64,000 nucleotides of DNA from an uncultured Bacteroidia bacterium (GCA_903923905.1 CAIXZH010000066.1:92721-156720); one strand, 5' to 3'. Numbered from the stretch's first letter, positions 9,807 to 19,020 are shown. Notes: generated by a model from the letters alone, not told the origin. A program made the numbers and translations.

Positions 9807-12386
9807 GTGAAACGAACCCTTTGTTTTTTGTTTTTAATATGCATCCTTGTTGCAGCATCAGGCAGTGAACAGCCGTTCGTACACCGGGAGGCTTTTGTAG
9901 ATAAGAAGGGGATAATCCGATGGACTGACACTAAAAAGGAGGTTGCCTTGTTCGGTGCCAATTATTGTCTGCCGTCAGCTTGTGATTATCGTGCTGCGGG
10001 ACTTTTCACTACCGACCGTAAAAAGGTTGTGGATCAGGACATGGCCCATTTTGCCCGGATGGGGTGGGATGCACTTCGGTTAAGTTTCTGGGGTGACTGG
10101 GAAAATTCCGACAAACAGGGTAACCTGTTCGTGAACGATCACCTTGATGTTATGGATTATGTGATTGCCAAAGCCCGCGAACGGGGTATTTATATTTTGC
10201 TAAGCCCTATCGTAACTTACGGGTCGCTCTGGCCCGATGCAATGAAGGATACTGCCAGCGTTAACGGCCTCTCTGCCCATTTCAATAAGAGTGAACTGGG
10301 GACAAACCCAGATGCAATTGCTGCCCAATGCAATTATTGGAAACAGATGCTCAACCACGTGAATCCGTATACCGGTGTTGCGTTGAAAGAGGAGCCTGCG
10401 ATTTTGTTTCTTGAGACCATCAACGAGCCCGACCACCACAGCAAGGATCTGAATGGCTCGGTAGCCTATATCAATACAATGGTAGAAGCTATTCGGAGTA
10501 CCGGTTGCAAAAAACTAATTTTTCACAATTACAGCCAGGATAACAAAATAGGCATGGCGCTCAGAGCTTCCAAAATAGATGGGCTGACCTTTGCCTGGTA
10601 TCCTACCGGGCTTAATTCTGGCCATTTGTTGGAAGGTAATTACCTGAGATCAGTCGACGATTTTCCCACAATGCTTTATCCTGATATTGAAGGGATGGCA
10701 CGGATTGTTTACGAATTCGATTCTCCCGATCTGAATACCGGGTATATGTATCCTGCGATGATGCGAACCTTTAAATCGGTCGGAGCACAGTTTGCAACTA
10801 TGTTTTCTTATGACATGCTGGTTTCAGCACCTTACAACCAGGGTTGGAACACTCACCTGCTAAATCTGGTTTATACCCCGGTCAAAGCAGCAAGTGCCAT
10901 CATCTCGGCCCGGGCTATGAAAAATCTGCCGCTTTACAAACAATATGGATCCTATCCGGAGAACACCTCCTTTGGAGATTTCAAGGTAAATTATGACGGG
11001 AATTCAAGCGTAATGAACTCGAAGGAAGCTTTTATGTATGACAATTCAACTTCGGAGACTCCCCAAAATATAGCCGGGCTCAAACAGTTGGTAGGTGTCG
11101 GTTCATCGCCGGTGGTTCGTTATGAAGGTCTGGGAATATATTTTCTGGACAAGGTGAAAGAAGGTGAATGGAGGCTTGAGGTTTATCCGGATGCAGTTAC
11201 AGTTGGAGATCCATTTGGCATCCGGAAGGAACCTAAGGTTGTAATACGGCTTATCAGTCGGGTCCATGCAATGAAAGTCGATTTACCCGGCCTGGGTGAT
11301 TCGTTTAATATTTACCCGGTGAATGCCGGAAATAAATTCACTTCCAAAGCTGTGAAGGGTTTATTTACTATCTGCCCCGGAGTTTATGTACTGACTTCCG
11401 GTGTACTTGACAAAAACAGTTTGCCCTCTAAGTTTGGACTGATTGGTTTTTCTGAATTTGTCTGCCCACCTGACGAAAAACTACAAACTCAAATCAGCGT
11501 AAAAGCTGCATCTGAATATCCTGTTGATCAGACTATTAAGATTGTAATTCAGGTGGCTGATTCAGCAGCTCCAGGGAAAGTGGAACTTTGTGCACGTCTA
11601 AAGGGCGAAAATGATTTTAAGCGGTTTAACCTGATTGATACCGGGAAATTTAACTTTCAATGCAATATACCAGTCGGCACTTTTACTGAAGGTTCACTGG
11701 AGTTTTATGTTGAAGTGACGACCAAAGGGAAAGTTCAGCGATTTGAAAATGAAGGTTTAGTTATGCCGGAAGAAAAAGGGTATTACACTACACGGCTTGT
11801 GAAATCAGATGCCCCCTTGGTATTGTTTAATCCTGAAGCAGATTACAGACAACTGTCGTTTACCAGGATCGGCGATAATATCCGCCATGGCTTATTCAAA
11901 TTGGTTGATGAATCTGACAAACAGAAAGCATTTTCATTAAGTTTACCGATGACGATCGATTCGACGCTTAAAGATTATACTGCATCATTGATCATCAGTG
12001 AGCGAATTTTGTCCAGGTCGGCCAATCATTCCGCTCGAGGAATCATTGGCTTTAAAGCTAAAGGTTCATATCCTGGAACAGCCTATCTTTCCCTTGTTGA
12101 GGCCGATGGAACGACCTGGATGAAAAAGCTGGAACTCACTGATGAATGGAAAGAATACAGGATTTCACCTGACGAATTTACTGCCGGTCCGGGGGTCAAG
12201 TTGCCGCAGGCTTTCCCTGAACAATGGGATTACTGGATGGCTCCTGCTAGCGGGCGAGGAGGTATCGGCGACAAGATTAATCTGGATAAAGTAGAACGAT
12301 TACTGCTGTCGCTCCGTCCGGAGAATAATCATAAATATGCTTCCGATCCGGAATTGGAGATCGGAATTATCAGTCTGGAGTTTTAG
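9807..12386 (+). CDS. Clan GH-A glycoside hydrolase (GH5-like), large secreted protein
   Basis: 859 residues with a GTG start (GTGAAACGAACC) only 3 bases after the GH35 stop, so translation is probably coupled. A signal peptide covers residues 1-19. Residues 25-430 look like a cellulase-type (beta/alpha)8 barrel: WDALRLSFWGDWE (87-99), FLETINEPDHH with candidate acid/base E207, and IVYEFDSPD with candidate nucleophile E303. The C-terminal half has beta-rich segments, the last (about 700-859) resembling a carbohydrate-binding jelly roll. GH5-like is an inference from motifs; the subfamily is not recognised, and GH2/GH42-type neighbours in clan A remain possible. Its place between GH35 and GH53 suggests an exo-enzyme for galactan side groups. 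Confidence 0.7.
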   Translation: MKRTLCFLFLICILVAASGSEQPFVHREAFVDKKGIIRWTDTKKEVALFGANYCLPSACDYRAAGLFTTDRKKVVDQDMAHFARMGWDALRLSFWGDWENSDKQGNLFVNDHLDVMDYVIAKARERGIYILLSPIVTYGSLWPDAMKDTASVNGLSAHFNKSELGTNPDAIAAQCNYWKQMLNHVNPYTGVALKEEPAILFLETINEPDHHSKDLNGSVAYINTMVEAIRSTGCKKLIFHNYSQDNKIGMALRASKIDGLTFAWYPTGLNSGHLLEGNYLRSVDDFPTMLYPDIEGMARIVYEFDSPDLNTGYMYPAMMRTFKSVGAQFATMFSYDMLVSAPYNQGWNTHLLNLVYTPVKAASAIISARAMKNLPLYKQYGSYPENTSFGDFKVNYDGNSSVMNSKEAFMYDNSTSETPQNIAGLKQLVGVGSSPVVRYEGLGIYFLDKVKEGEWRLEVYPDAVTVGDPFGIRKEPKVVIRLISRVHAMKVDLPGLGDSFNIYPVNAGNKFTSKAVKGLFTICPGVYVLTSGVLDKNSLPSKFGLIGFSEFVCPPDEKLQTQISVKAASEYPVDQTIKIVIQVADSAAPGKVELCARLKGENDFKRFNLIDTGKFNFQCNIPVGTFTEGSLEFYVEVTTKGKVQRFENEGLVMPEEKGYYTTRLVKSDAPLVLFNPEADYRQLSFTRIGDNIRHGLFKLVDESDKQKAFSLSLPMTIDSTLKDYTASLIISERILSRSANHSARGIIGFKAKGSYPGTAYLSLVEADGTTWMKKLELTDEWKEYRISPDEFTAGPGVKLPQAFPEQWDYWMAPASGRGGIGDKINLDKVERLLLSLRPENNHKYASDPELEIGIISLEF

Positions 12387-12635
12387 ATGATCTGCTAATC
12401 CGGAATAGGAGCGCTTGATAAGGAAAATGACTTTGCAAATATTGCTACTTGCAGCTAGTGACTTGCAACTGGCTGATTCATTATGAAATATGTGTAATTG
12501 CATTGCCACTGTTCATAATATGATGATAGATCTAATAAAGGAGTAAAAGCCAGCCGCTAATAGCAAGGTAAAAAATCTTTTGGCATAAAAAGGATGAAAG
12601 TGTATTTATCCAGTTAATTTTGTAAAAATTAAACA

Positions 12636-13841
12636 ATGAGAATTCAGTTTGTTTTGATTGTACTGTTTTTATTCGGGTTTTCATGTAAGAAGAGTTCCTC
12701 ATTGGTCGTTATGCTACCTAAAGTGATATATGATTATTATAATCCGTCTCAATTTGTGATGGGAGCCGATCTCTCGTATGCCAGCCAGATTGAAGATCAT
12801 GGCGGCGTTTACCTCGATTCGGCCAAGGTGCGCGACCCTTTTCTGATCATGAAGGAACATGGGGCAAACCTGGTGCGGGTTCGCCTCTGGAACGATCCGG
12901 AATGGATTCGTACGGTTTATGGAAGTGAACAGACTCCATTATACAGTGGGTTTGCCGATGTTGTAAAAACCATTCAACGCGCCAAAACTTTGGGGCTTGC
13001 TGTTGATCTCGATATCCATTATTCGGATACCTGGGCCGATCCCGGTACCCAAAACCCTCCTGCAGCCTGGGCAAATATTACCGATCTGCAAACCCTGAAA
13101 GACTCGGTTTACAGCTATACCTATTCGGTTTTGAGCCAATTGAATGCCAGGGGCCTCATGCCTGAGATCGTGCAAATAGGCAACGAAACCAATTGCGGAA
13201 TGATGATCACTAACACAAATCCCGGGTTTCCGGATCTGAATGGATGCAATGGCAACTGGCAGCAGCTGGGCGCCGTGATGAACAGCGGGATCAAAGCGGT
13301 CCGGGACGTGTCGGCTAATTCGGTTGTAAAAACCAAGATTGCACTCCATGTGGCCGATCCGAAAAATGTGGACTGGTGGTTCGCCCAGATTACCAACACA
13401 GGGGGTGTCACCGATTTCGATATCATCGGCATGTCGTATTATCCGTTGTGGCATACCACTGTTGCATTCAGTGACATCCCGGCACTGATCACAAGCCTTA
13501 AAAACACCTACAACCGCGAGGTGATGATCCTGGAAACTTCCTATCCATGGACAACTCAGGGAGACGATTCATATGCCAATCAGTTTGGGGGCCAGACACC
13601 CATGGCGGGATATCCTTTCACAGTGGCTGGTCAGACAAAATATCTTACCGATCTCACCCAAAACATGATTAAAGTAGGTGGGAGCGGAGTTATGTACTGG
13701 GAACCGGAGTGGATTTCCTCTCAAATGAAAGATCCATGGGGAACCGGTTCTTCGATGGAGAATTGTACCTTCTTTGATTTCACAGGAAATACGATACCAT
13801 CTATCGATTATATGCGGTTCCCCTATTCCTTTCCCAAGTAG
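12636..13841 (+). CDS. GH53 arabinogalactan endo-beta-1,4-galactanase, lipoprotein
   Basis: 401 residues with a lipobox (LFGFSC, Cys17), so it is probably anchored and surface exposed. GH53 hallmarks: FVMGADLSYASQIE (40-53), NLVRVRLWNDPE (78-89), LDIHYSDTWADPG (125-137), QIGNETNCGM with predicted acid/base E184, and VMILETSYPW with predicted nucleophile E300. The length is normal for the family. The enzyme cuts the backbone of pectic beta-1,4-galactan (type I arabinogalactan), producing pieces for the SusCD pair upstream and the GH35 enzyme. A TAATTTTG box at 12615-12622 matches the Bacteroidota -7 consensus but sits very close to the start and lacks a well-spaced TTTG, so its meaning is uncertain. 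Confidence 0.95.
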   Translation: MRIQFVLIVLFLFGFSCKKSSSLVVMLPKVIYDYYNPSQFVMGADLSYASQIEDHGGVYLDSAKVRDPFLIMKEHGANLVRVRLWNDPEWIRTVYGSEQTPLYSGFADVVKTIQRAKTLGLAVDLDIHYSDTWADPGTQNPPAAWANITDLQTLKDSVYSYTYSVLSQLNARGLMPEIVQIGNETNCGMMITNTNPGFPDLNGCNGNWQQLGAVMNSGIKAVRDVSANSVVKTKIALHVADPKNVDWWFAQITNTGGVTDFDIIGMSYYPLWHTTVAFSDIPALITSLKNTYNREVMILETSYPWTTQGDDSYANQFGGQTPMAGYPFTVAGQTKYLTDLTQNMIKVGGSGVMYWEPEWISSQMKDPWGTGSSMENCTFFDFTGNTIPSIDYMRFPYSFPK

Positions 13842-13859
13842 TATTGAATTTGAGTTAGT

Positions 13860-13990
13860 TCAATCGTAAAGATACTTTTTGTCCAGAAAGTTTATGATCT
13901 TCTTATCCAGTGTCCAAAGTTGGGAATCGGTTTCGATCGTGGTGTAAATCAGACATGCATCAATCAAACCGATGCCTTTTGAGATAAGTC
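13860..13990 (-). pseudogene. VapC (PIN-domain) toxin remnant, C-terminal end only
   Basis: Read on the minus strand, bases 13988 down to the stop at 13860-13862 encode about 42 residues: ISKGIGLIDACLIYTTIETDS and then LWTLDKKIINFLDKKY. This matches the C-terminal end of VapC-type PIN ribonucleases, where 'GIG.iDa.Li' and 'LWTlDkk' carry the last acidic active-site residues. Roughly the first two thirds of a ~130-residue toxin are missing and there is no start codon. It follows directly behind a VapB-type antitoxin gene and is out of frame with it, so the pair has lost the toxin by an internal deletion. Confidence 0.75.
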
Positions 13991-13995
13991 TGTTA

Positions 13996-14211
13996 TCAAA
14001 CGAAAACTGACCTGTTTAATTCTCTGATCTCCTCCGCCATATACTTAAATTGTAAAGGGCTGGTATTTATCGAATTACCCATTGCTTTCAGCTTTTCGAA
14101 AGCAACATAGGAATTCAAGGCTATGATCATCGTTTCGGTAATGCTTCTGGCATGTGACAGAACTTTAGCTTCATTGATCAGTTCATCGGGAATTATCGCT
14201 GTTACTTTCAT
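13996..14211 (-). CDS. VapB-type antitoxin (DUF2191-like), orphaned
   Basis: 71 residues from the ATG at 14209-14211; an upstream in-frame ATG exists, but MKVTAIIPDELI is the family start. The pattern MKVTAIIPDELINEAKVLS, then ITETMIIAL, then EEIRELNRS matches ribbon-helix-helix antitoxins of the DUF2191 group, in which the N-terminal strand binds operator DNA and the C-terminal tail masks the PIN toxin. Only the C-terminal end of the toxin gene remains downstream (13860-13990). The tail RELNRSVFV is longer than the usual ending, consistent with fusion to toxin sequence by the deletion. Probably no longer part of a working toxin-antitoxin pair. Confidence 0.75.
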   Translation of the reverse strand: MKVTAIIPDELINEAKVLSHARSITETMIIALNSYVAFEKLKAMGNSINTSPLQFKYMAEEIRELNRSVFV

Positions 14212-14416
14212 GTGAAAATAATTTGTTATTAAAAGGCACATGGAACCCTCATTGATTTTCATCTTCATTGATGAGCTTTTGCTCATGAGGGTTTCATAAT
14301 CTTCTGGAAATTATATCAATACAAATATACAATGGCGTATAGTATATTCCAAATTACATGGTTGTATTTGTTACAATTAGATTCAATTATATGATTGGAT
14401 ATATAACAATAATAGA

Positions 14417-14424
14417 TATATTTG
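14417..14424 (+). promoter_or_regulatory. Possible -7 box before the DUF4143 ATPase
   Basis: TATATTTG fits the Bacteroidota -7 consensus TAnnTTTG and lies 28 bases before the ATPase start in an AT-rich region. The -33 TTTG element is not clearly present at the right distance, so this is tentative. Confidence 0.3.
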
Positions 14425-14451
14425 TAGTTGTTTTTATGACAATATATCTCT

Positions 14452-15807
14452 ATGATAATGTTTTACAGAAAGATAATTGATAAGCTTGAAGAGTGGTCGC
14501 AGCGAGCTAATAGAAAACCACTGGTTTTACGAGGTGCACGTCAGGTTGGGAAGACAACTTTGGTTAATTTATTTGCAAAAAAATACAAATGCTATATTTA
14601 TCTCAACCTGGAAAAACCGAATGAAAAGGCAATTTTTGATTCATCGGGTTCTTTTAATGAAAAATTAGATGCCATATTTTTCCTTAAAGGATTAAAAAAA
14701 GGACAAAAGGATACCCTTATTTTTATTGATGAGATACAAAATTCACCCCAGGCAGTTTCGCTTCTTCGCTATTTCTATGAGGAAGCACCTTCAATTCACG
14801 TCATTGCCGCAGGGTCATTGCTGGAGTCCCTAATTGACAGGCATATTTCATTCCCCGTTGGACGGGTTGAATACCTTGCAGTCAGGCCATGCTCATTCTC
14901 CGAGTTTTTGACAGCTATTGGCGAACATACTGCGCTCGACGCACTGTTAGAATGGCCAATCGCCGGATTTGCGCATGATAAACTTCAGTCACTTTTTAAC
15001 CGATACACTTTAATTGGCGGGATGCCGGGAGTTGTGGCCAATTATGCTCAAAATAACGACTTAATAAGCCTGGATACAGAGTATCAATCCTTGATTGCCG
15101 GTTATATAGACGATGTTGAAAAATATTCTGTAAGAAACAGTTCGGTTCAACATATCAGACATATTCTTAGAACCGGATTTCGGTATGGCTGCCAACGTAT
15201 CAAATTTGAACGATTTGGTGAATCGGAATATCGTTCTCGTGAAATGGCAGAGGCTTTTCGCTTACTTGAAAAAACTATGCTTATCGAGATGGTTTATCCC
15301 ACTGGTTCAGCTACCTTGCCGTTTCTTCCCGATTTCAGGAAATCTCCAAGGTTACATTGGCTTGATACCGGATTATTGAATTATTCAGCAGGAGTTCAGC
15401 AAGAAGTTTTCGGGGCAAATGAACTTAGTGCGGTGTGGCGTGGCCTTGTTGCGGAACATATTGTAGGTCAGGAGTTGATTGCTGAAGATTACAATGTTTT
15501 GGCTCAGCGCACTTTTTGGGTTCGTGAGGCTAAAAATTCAAATGCTGAGATTGATTATTTGATTTCATATTCCGGCCGGTTGATTCCAGTTGAAGTAAAA
15601 TCGGGTGTTGGAACCACGCTGAAATCATTGCACCTATTTATGGATCAGGCTCCGCACCGGCTGGCTGTCAGAATATGGAACAAGCCCTTTAGCGAATCTG
15701 ATGTCCAAACTCCTGCAGGCAAAAAATTCTTGCTACTCAACGTACCCTATTACCTGGTATCACAATTAATTCGAATTATTGAAAATTATAGAGAATCCTA
15801 CCTTTAA
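14452..15807 (+). CDS. AAA_14/DUF4143 ATPase (COG1373)
   Basis: 451 residues. Walker A GARQVGKTT (28-36), Walker B LIFIDEIQ (89-96) and sensor-like AAGSLLE follow each other as in the AAA_14 domain. The C-terminal part from about 225 is DUF4143, ending with a PD-(D/E)xK-like stretch (AEIDYLISYSGRLIPVEVKSG). These proteins are common in Bacteroidota and other prokaryotes, often singly and in accessory DNA. Their role is unproven; nuclease-ATPase or DNA-related functions have been suggested. Start may be the second ATG at 14458. Its stop overlaps the stop of the convergent GH29 gene by 4 bases. A second paralogue lies at 27330-28580. Confidence 0.88.
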   Translation: MIMFYRKIIDKLEEWSQRANRKPLVLRGARQVGKTTLVNLFAKKYKCYIYLNLEKPNEKAIFDSSGSFNEKLDAIFFLKGLKKGQKDTLIFIDEIQNSPQAVSLLRYFYEEAPSIHVIAAGSLLESLIDRHISFPVGRVEYLAVRPCSFSEFLTAIGEHTALDALLEWPIAGFAHDKLQSLFNRYTLIGGMPGVVANYAQNNDLISLDTEYQSLIAGYIDDVEKYSVRNSSVQHIRHILRTGFRYGCQRIKFERFGESEYRSREMAEAFRLLEKTMLIEMVYPTGSATLPFLPDFRKSPRLHWLDTGLLNYSAGVQQEVFGANELSAVWRGLVAEHIVGQELIAEDYNVLAQRTFWVREAKNSNAEIDYLISYSGRLIPVEVKSGVGTTLKSLHLFMDQAPHRLAVRIWNKPFSESDVQTPAGKKFLLLNVPYYLVSQLIRIIENYRESYL

Positions 15808-17561
15808 TAAGTTAAACTCTTAATTGAAATATTCCCCGAAGTATTCTCTGACTTCCCTTTGATCTTAACTCGGAATATCGTCGGAAACTCATCCAGCGTT
15901 TGCTGCGATCGGGTTATTCTGAAGGTTGAACTCTCTTTAAGGAACTCAATTGAACCGGTTGCCTTTCCTCCGTACATCTCCAGTTCCCAATCTTTAAATT
16001 CCAGTCCGGATTCCTTATGCTCTTTTGTTGAAAAAGCTATTTCATACTGACCTATCCTGGTTACATATCTGGTCAGATCAAAACCCATCGCTTTCCATTC
16101 TCCGGTTCTCAACGAATTATGGTCCCAGGAGCCAATTTCAAATGCCGGTTCTTCCAGGGGATCAGTACCGTTTTTACGTGCAAGCCCATTGTAGAAACTT
16201 CCGAGATTATCTCTTTTTTCAGGGGCAAGGTTTACCCCTTTAACGTTATAAACCGCAAAATCTGACAGGTGCGGGTCGCCCTTTGTGTTGGTAACCGAAA
16301 TCCTTATTTTTTTCAGGGTAACAGGATTAAAGTAGCAGATCTTTTTATTCCCGATCGATGTCCCTGAATAGACCTTTTGCCATTGATCCTCAGAATTCAT
16401 CGCTTCAATCTGAAAGGCCAGAACCCGCTGTCCGAATAAAAGATCTTCCTGTAGGATGGCATGGTTTAATTCAGTGGGTTTTGAAAATGGGATTTCCAGA
16501 ATCTCCCCGGTTCCGCTTGTTTTTGCGACCGGGTTTTCAAAGCGTCGTTTTATCTCGCTACCGAAGTCGGCATAGGCCATTACATGCGACTGGGGGATCA
16601 ATCCTGAAGTATCCGGCGTTGAATTCAGCAACAGGAGCGCACCTCTGCCTACAGATTTATAGTAAATATTCATGAGCTGATCGGTTGTTAAGATCAGGCT
16701 GTCAGTATTCTGGCCCCAGAACCACTTGTGTCCCTTGTTTTTAAGTAATGGGACATCAATTTCAACGGGGGCATAGGCATCACCAAACGGATCGGACTGA
16801 ACAGCTGTCGAAACGCCGGTTTTCAGGTCTTTGGAGTTTAGGGTGTACCAATTGGAGAAAGGGGCAAAGCCATCTTCGTTGCCTACCCATCTTAGGTTAG
16901 CCATGGGTCCCTGAAGGATTACCGCATCGGCGGCGTATTTTACCAACAGGTCATTTACATTTATAAAGCAACTTCCATCGAACCATACCTCGCTCACTCG
17001 TCCATATTTGGTTAAAACTTCTGTCATCTGCTGCCGGAAAACCTTATTGTAACCCTCCTGTTTCGCGGGATCTTTGGTAACCCCTCCGCTGCCGATACCG
17101 GCACCCCAGGTATCGTCTCCGGGATAAACGTAGATTCCAAGATCCAGACCATATTTTTTACACGATCGGGACAACTCTTTCAGAGCATCGCCCCTGCCGT
17201 TTTTCCAGGGGGTGTTTTTGATTCCGTATTCGGAAGTATTTGTTTGCCACCAGCAAAAACCACCCGTGTGTTTGGCGACAAACAGGATCAGGTGGGCTCC
17301 CCACGATTTTGCGACTTCACACCATTGGTCCGTGTTCAGATCAGTTGGATTGATCCGGCTTAACGGGGTGGAATGATTATCATATTCACGTCCCTGCCAG
17401 GTCGCAGGATCGAGGCAGACGAACATGGTTTGCTCATACTTTTGCCATTTGAGTTGCGCTTTTGATGGCAGGGGAATCGGAATGGTTTTTTCGACGGTTT
17501 GTGCCAGAGTGCATAAAACAAAACATATCAGGAAGATTAATGAACAGATTATTATTCTCAT
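15804..17561 (-). CDS. GH29 alpha-L-fucosidase with C-terminal F5/8-type domain
   Basis: 585 residues from the ATG at 17559-17561, which gives a signal peptide (MRIIICSLIFLICFVLCTLAQ); a longer frame to 17633 has no sensible N-terminus. The GH29 barrel shows AKHTGGFCWW (96-105, the family's K-H-x-G-F core) and SEVWFDGS (190-197), where D195 is the predicted nucleophile. The acid/base residue of GH29 is not conserved and cannot be named. After about residue 350 a galactose-binding-like (discoidin) domain follows (LKKIRISVTNT...LSDFAVY). It would release fucose from plant glycans such as xyloglucan or pectin, possibly with alpha-1,3/1,4 preference. It has no close co-directional neighbour and may be a single transcription unit. 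Confidence 0.92.
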   Translation of the reverse strand: MRIIICSLIFLICFVLCTLAQTVEKTIPIPLPSKAQLKWQKYEQTMFVCLDPATWQGREYDNHSTPLSRINPTDLNTDQWCEVAKSWGAHLILFVAKHTGGFCWWQTNTSEYGIKNTPWKNGRGDALKELSRSCKKYGLDLGIYVYPGDDTWGAGIGSGGVTKDPAKQEGYNKVFRQQMTEVLTKYGRVSEVWFDGSCFINVNDLLVKYAADAVILQGPMANLRWVGNEDGFAPFSNWYTLNSKDLKTGVSTAVQSDPFGDAYAPVEIDVPLLKNKGHKWFWGQNTDSLILTTDQLMNIYYKSVGRGALLLLNSTPDTSGLIPQSHVMAYADFGSEIKRRFENPVAKTSGTGEILEIPFSKPTELNHAILQEDLLFGQRVLAFQIEAMNSEDQWQKVYSGTSIGNKKICYFNPVTLKKIRISVTNTKGDPHLSDFAVYNVKGVNLAPEKRDNLGSFYNGLARKNGTDPLEEPAFEIGSWDHNSLRTGEWKAMGFDLTRYVTRIGQYEIAFSTKEHKESGLEFKDWELEMYGGKATGSIEFLKESSTFRITRSQQTLDEFPTIFRVKIKGKSENTSGNISIKSLTY

Positions 17562-17744
17562 ATGAACAAAATTTGAAATCATCTCATCCTGGTTTTTGAT
17601 CATTATACCATTCCGCGTCGATTTTAAGATCATTTTCTACGAATGAGTTGAATTTTAACGAATATCGCTTCATCCAATATCTATTTTACAGATCCACGAC
17701 TTTATTAAACAACTTCTGGTTTAACGTTTTTGTCCAAGTTATTG

Positions 17745-17956
17745 TTATCTGTTTAGAAAATTAGCTTTTACATCTTCCCAATTTTTTCCATCAACCGGAT
17801 TTTTCAACACCATTTTGTACCCTTTATCCAATTCCTTCTCCATTTCGGTTGAGAGACCGGTTTCATCTTCATAAGTTGTTACATTGGGACTATCCCCCCC
17901 ACCAATTCCTTAATCAGAGTTATAGGTTTCTTTGATTCTTTGTCAGTATTTGTCAT
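17745..17956 (-). pseudogene. Small antitoxin-like gene broken by a one-base shift in a G7 tract
   Basis: On the minus strand an ATG at 17954-17956 begins MTNTDKESKKPITLIKELVGG, which hits a stop after the G7 run (C7 at 17894-17900 on the + strand). Shifting frame in that run continues as DSPNVTTYEDETGLSTEM and then ELDKGYKMVLKNPVDGKNWE, ending DVKANFLNR and the stop at 17745-17747. One extra G would restore a single 70-residue protein. The end resembles the 'ELd.r...y...P.dGk.WeevK' tail of small addiction-module antitoxins; this is a weak family guess. The ATG lies inside a dispersed repeat (17943-17998), so the true 5' end may have been replaced. No toxin partner is visible. Confidence 0.4.
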
Positions 17957-17998
17957 TCTGAGCGAAACGAAGTGTAGCGAAGAATCTCTAAATACTGA
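17943..17998. repeat. Dispersed 'GTCATTCTGAGCG' repeat flanked by 9-bp inverted arms
   Basis: A core reading GTCATTCTGAGCGAAACGAA and on to GAATCT, a sequence type dispersed through many Bacteroidota intergenic regions, is bounded by TCAGTATTT (17943-17951) and its exact reverse complement AAATACTGA (17990-17998). It is related to the arms of the two larger elements at 18763 and 19021. Confidence 0.6.
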
Positions 17999-18159
17999 TT
18001 GCCATTTCCCCGGACACTACTGATTTTTTTTATAATTGAAAATAATTAACCTGGTAAATCTCTGTCAAAGATAGTGTATCTTTAAAGGGTTTTAATTAAA
18101 GATCCAAAATTTGATCACAGGTTTGGGGACCAAATAAAAAATCGAAATTTCATTCTGAT
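17999..18159. other. Non-coding stretch before the small lipoprotein
   Basis: AT-rich, with no consensus promoter recognised and no open frame. It presumably holds the promoter of the lipoprotein gene at 18160. Confidence 0.4.
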
Positions 18160-18621
18160 ATGAAACGAGTGCTTATTGTGCTGTTGATCTTTTTTGTCAC
18201 CGGCTGTACCGGGAAAAGAGATAAATCCAGACAGGTCTTTTATTTCTATAACGATGCCGGAGAATTTAGTAAAAGTCAAACCAAGGATGGAATATCTTTT
18301 TCAATGAGACAAGGCTGGGGGTATTTTGATTGGAATGACGTCCCTCTGCCTTCGATGATGAAAAAGCGATGTACCTATTATTTAAATTATTTCAATGGGG
18401 ATACCATTTTTTGGAAACAGAAATCGTATTTGGATAGTATTCGTTATTATGATGTTTATTGGATGACCAGTGACTCGAACCTTCAGGATTTCTGGACCAA
18501 AAAGAGGTACGGATCTTCCGCCCGTAAGGATACTTTGGAGATATACCTCATCGAAAAATTAGCCAATAGCGATTCGGTTCTTTTCAGGCGAGTGCAACGG
18601 AGATTTGGGGATACAAAATGA
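18160..18621 (+). CDS. Small lipoprotein of unknown function
   Basis: 153 residues. The signal MKRVLIVLLIFFVTGC ends in a lipobox with Cys16, so the protein is probably lipid-anchored. The mature part is rich in aromatic residues (WGYFDWNDV, YYLNYFNGDTIFW, YYDVYWMTSD) and has no recognised domain. It stands alone between a broken antitoxin-like gene and a repeat cluster, with no operon partner. Codon use looks like its neighbours. Function unknown. Confidence 0.65.
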   Translation: MKRVLIVLLIFFVTGCTGKRDKSRQVFYFYNDAGEFSKSQTKDGISFSMRQGWGYFDWNDVPLPSMMKKRCTYYLNYFNGDTIFWKQKSYLDSIRYYDVYWMTSDSNLQDFWTKKRYGSSARKDTLEIYLIEKLANSDSVLFRRVQRRFGDTK

Positions 18622-18762
18622 GAGATAATGGTTTTATGATAAATCTGATACATAGACTTCATTTGAAAAGATGGTTCGTCGCTCATGAGATTAATCGTTC
18701 ATATGAAAGGTCGAATGTTGAGCTCCTACCAATGACAGAATTTTATTGGCTATTTAAATAAA

Positions 18763-18910
18763 GAGATTCCTCACTTCGTTCGGAATGACACCCTTCATTT
18801 TAAAGGATGTGTGGGAGAGGGAGTGGGCGGCCGCGCCGCCCACTCCCTCTCCCACACATTATCAAAGTCTATTGTCATTCCGATTGGAGCGCAGCGGAAT
18901 GAGGAATCTC
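18763..18910. repeat. Nested palindrome element 1
   Basis: Outer arms: GAGATTCCTCACTTCGTTCG leading into GAATGACA (18763-18790) and the inverted related arm TGTCATTCCG... ending GAGGAATCTC (18873-18910). Inside lies a perfect 24-bp inverted repeat (18808-18831 and 18835-18858) with a 3-base CGC loop; the stem tip is GGCGGC/GCCGCC and the arms are G-rich. Short open frames across it are by-products of the repeat. It resembles a REP- or MITE-like non-autonomous repeat. Confidence 0.8.
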
Positions 18911-19020
18911 ATTTTCAATTATCTTTCACCGTCATAAAACTTGGTGTTCTTGTTCGTATTAGGACTATCAATGACATATTTGCTCCCTGTCATTTTCACA
19001 TTGTGCCCAAATTTTTGGGT

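Noticed and set aside
12939..13454. 171-residue open frame opposite the GH53 gene
   Set aside because: Shadow of GH53; composition follows the reverse strand of a coding gene and no domain is visible.
14452..15807. DUF4143 ATPase as part of a new defence system
   Set aside because: It is single, with no partner effector genes beside it, and this family is common in ordinary genomes.
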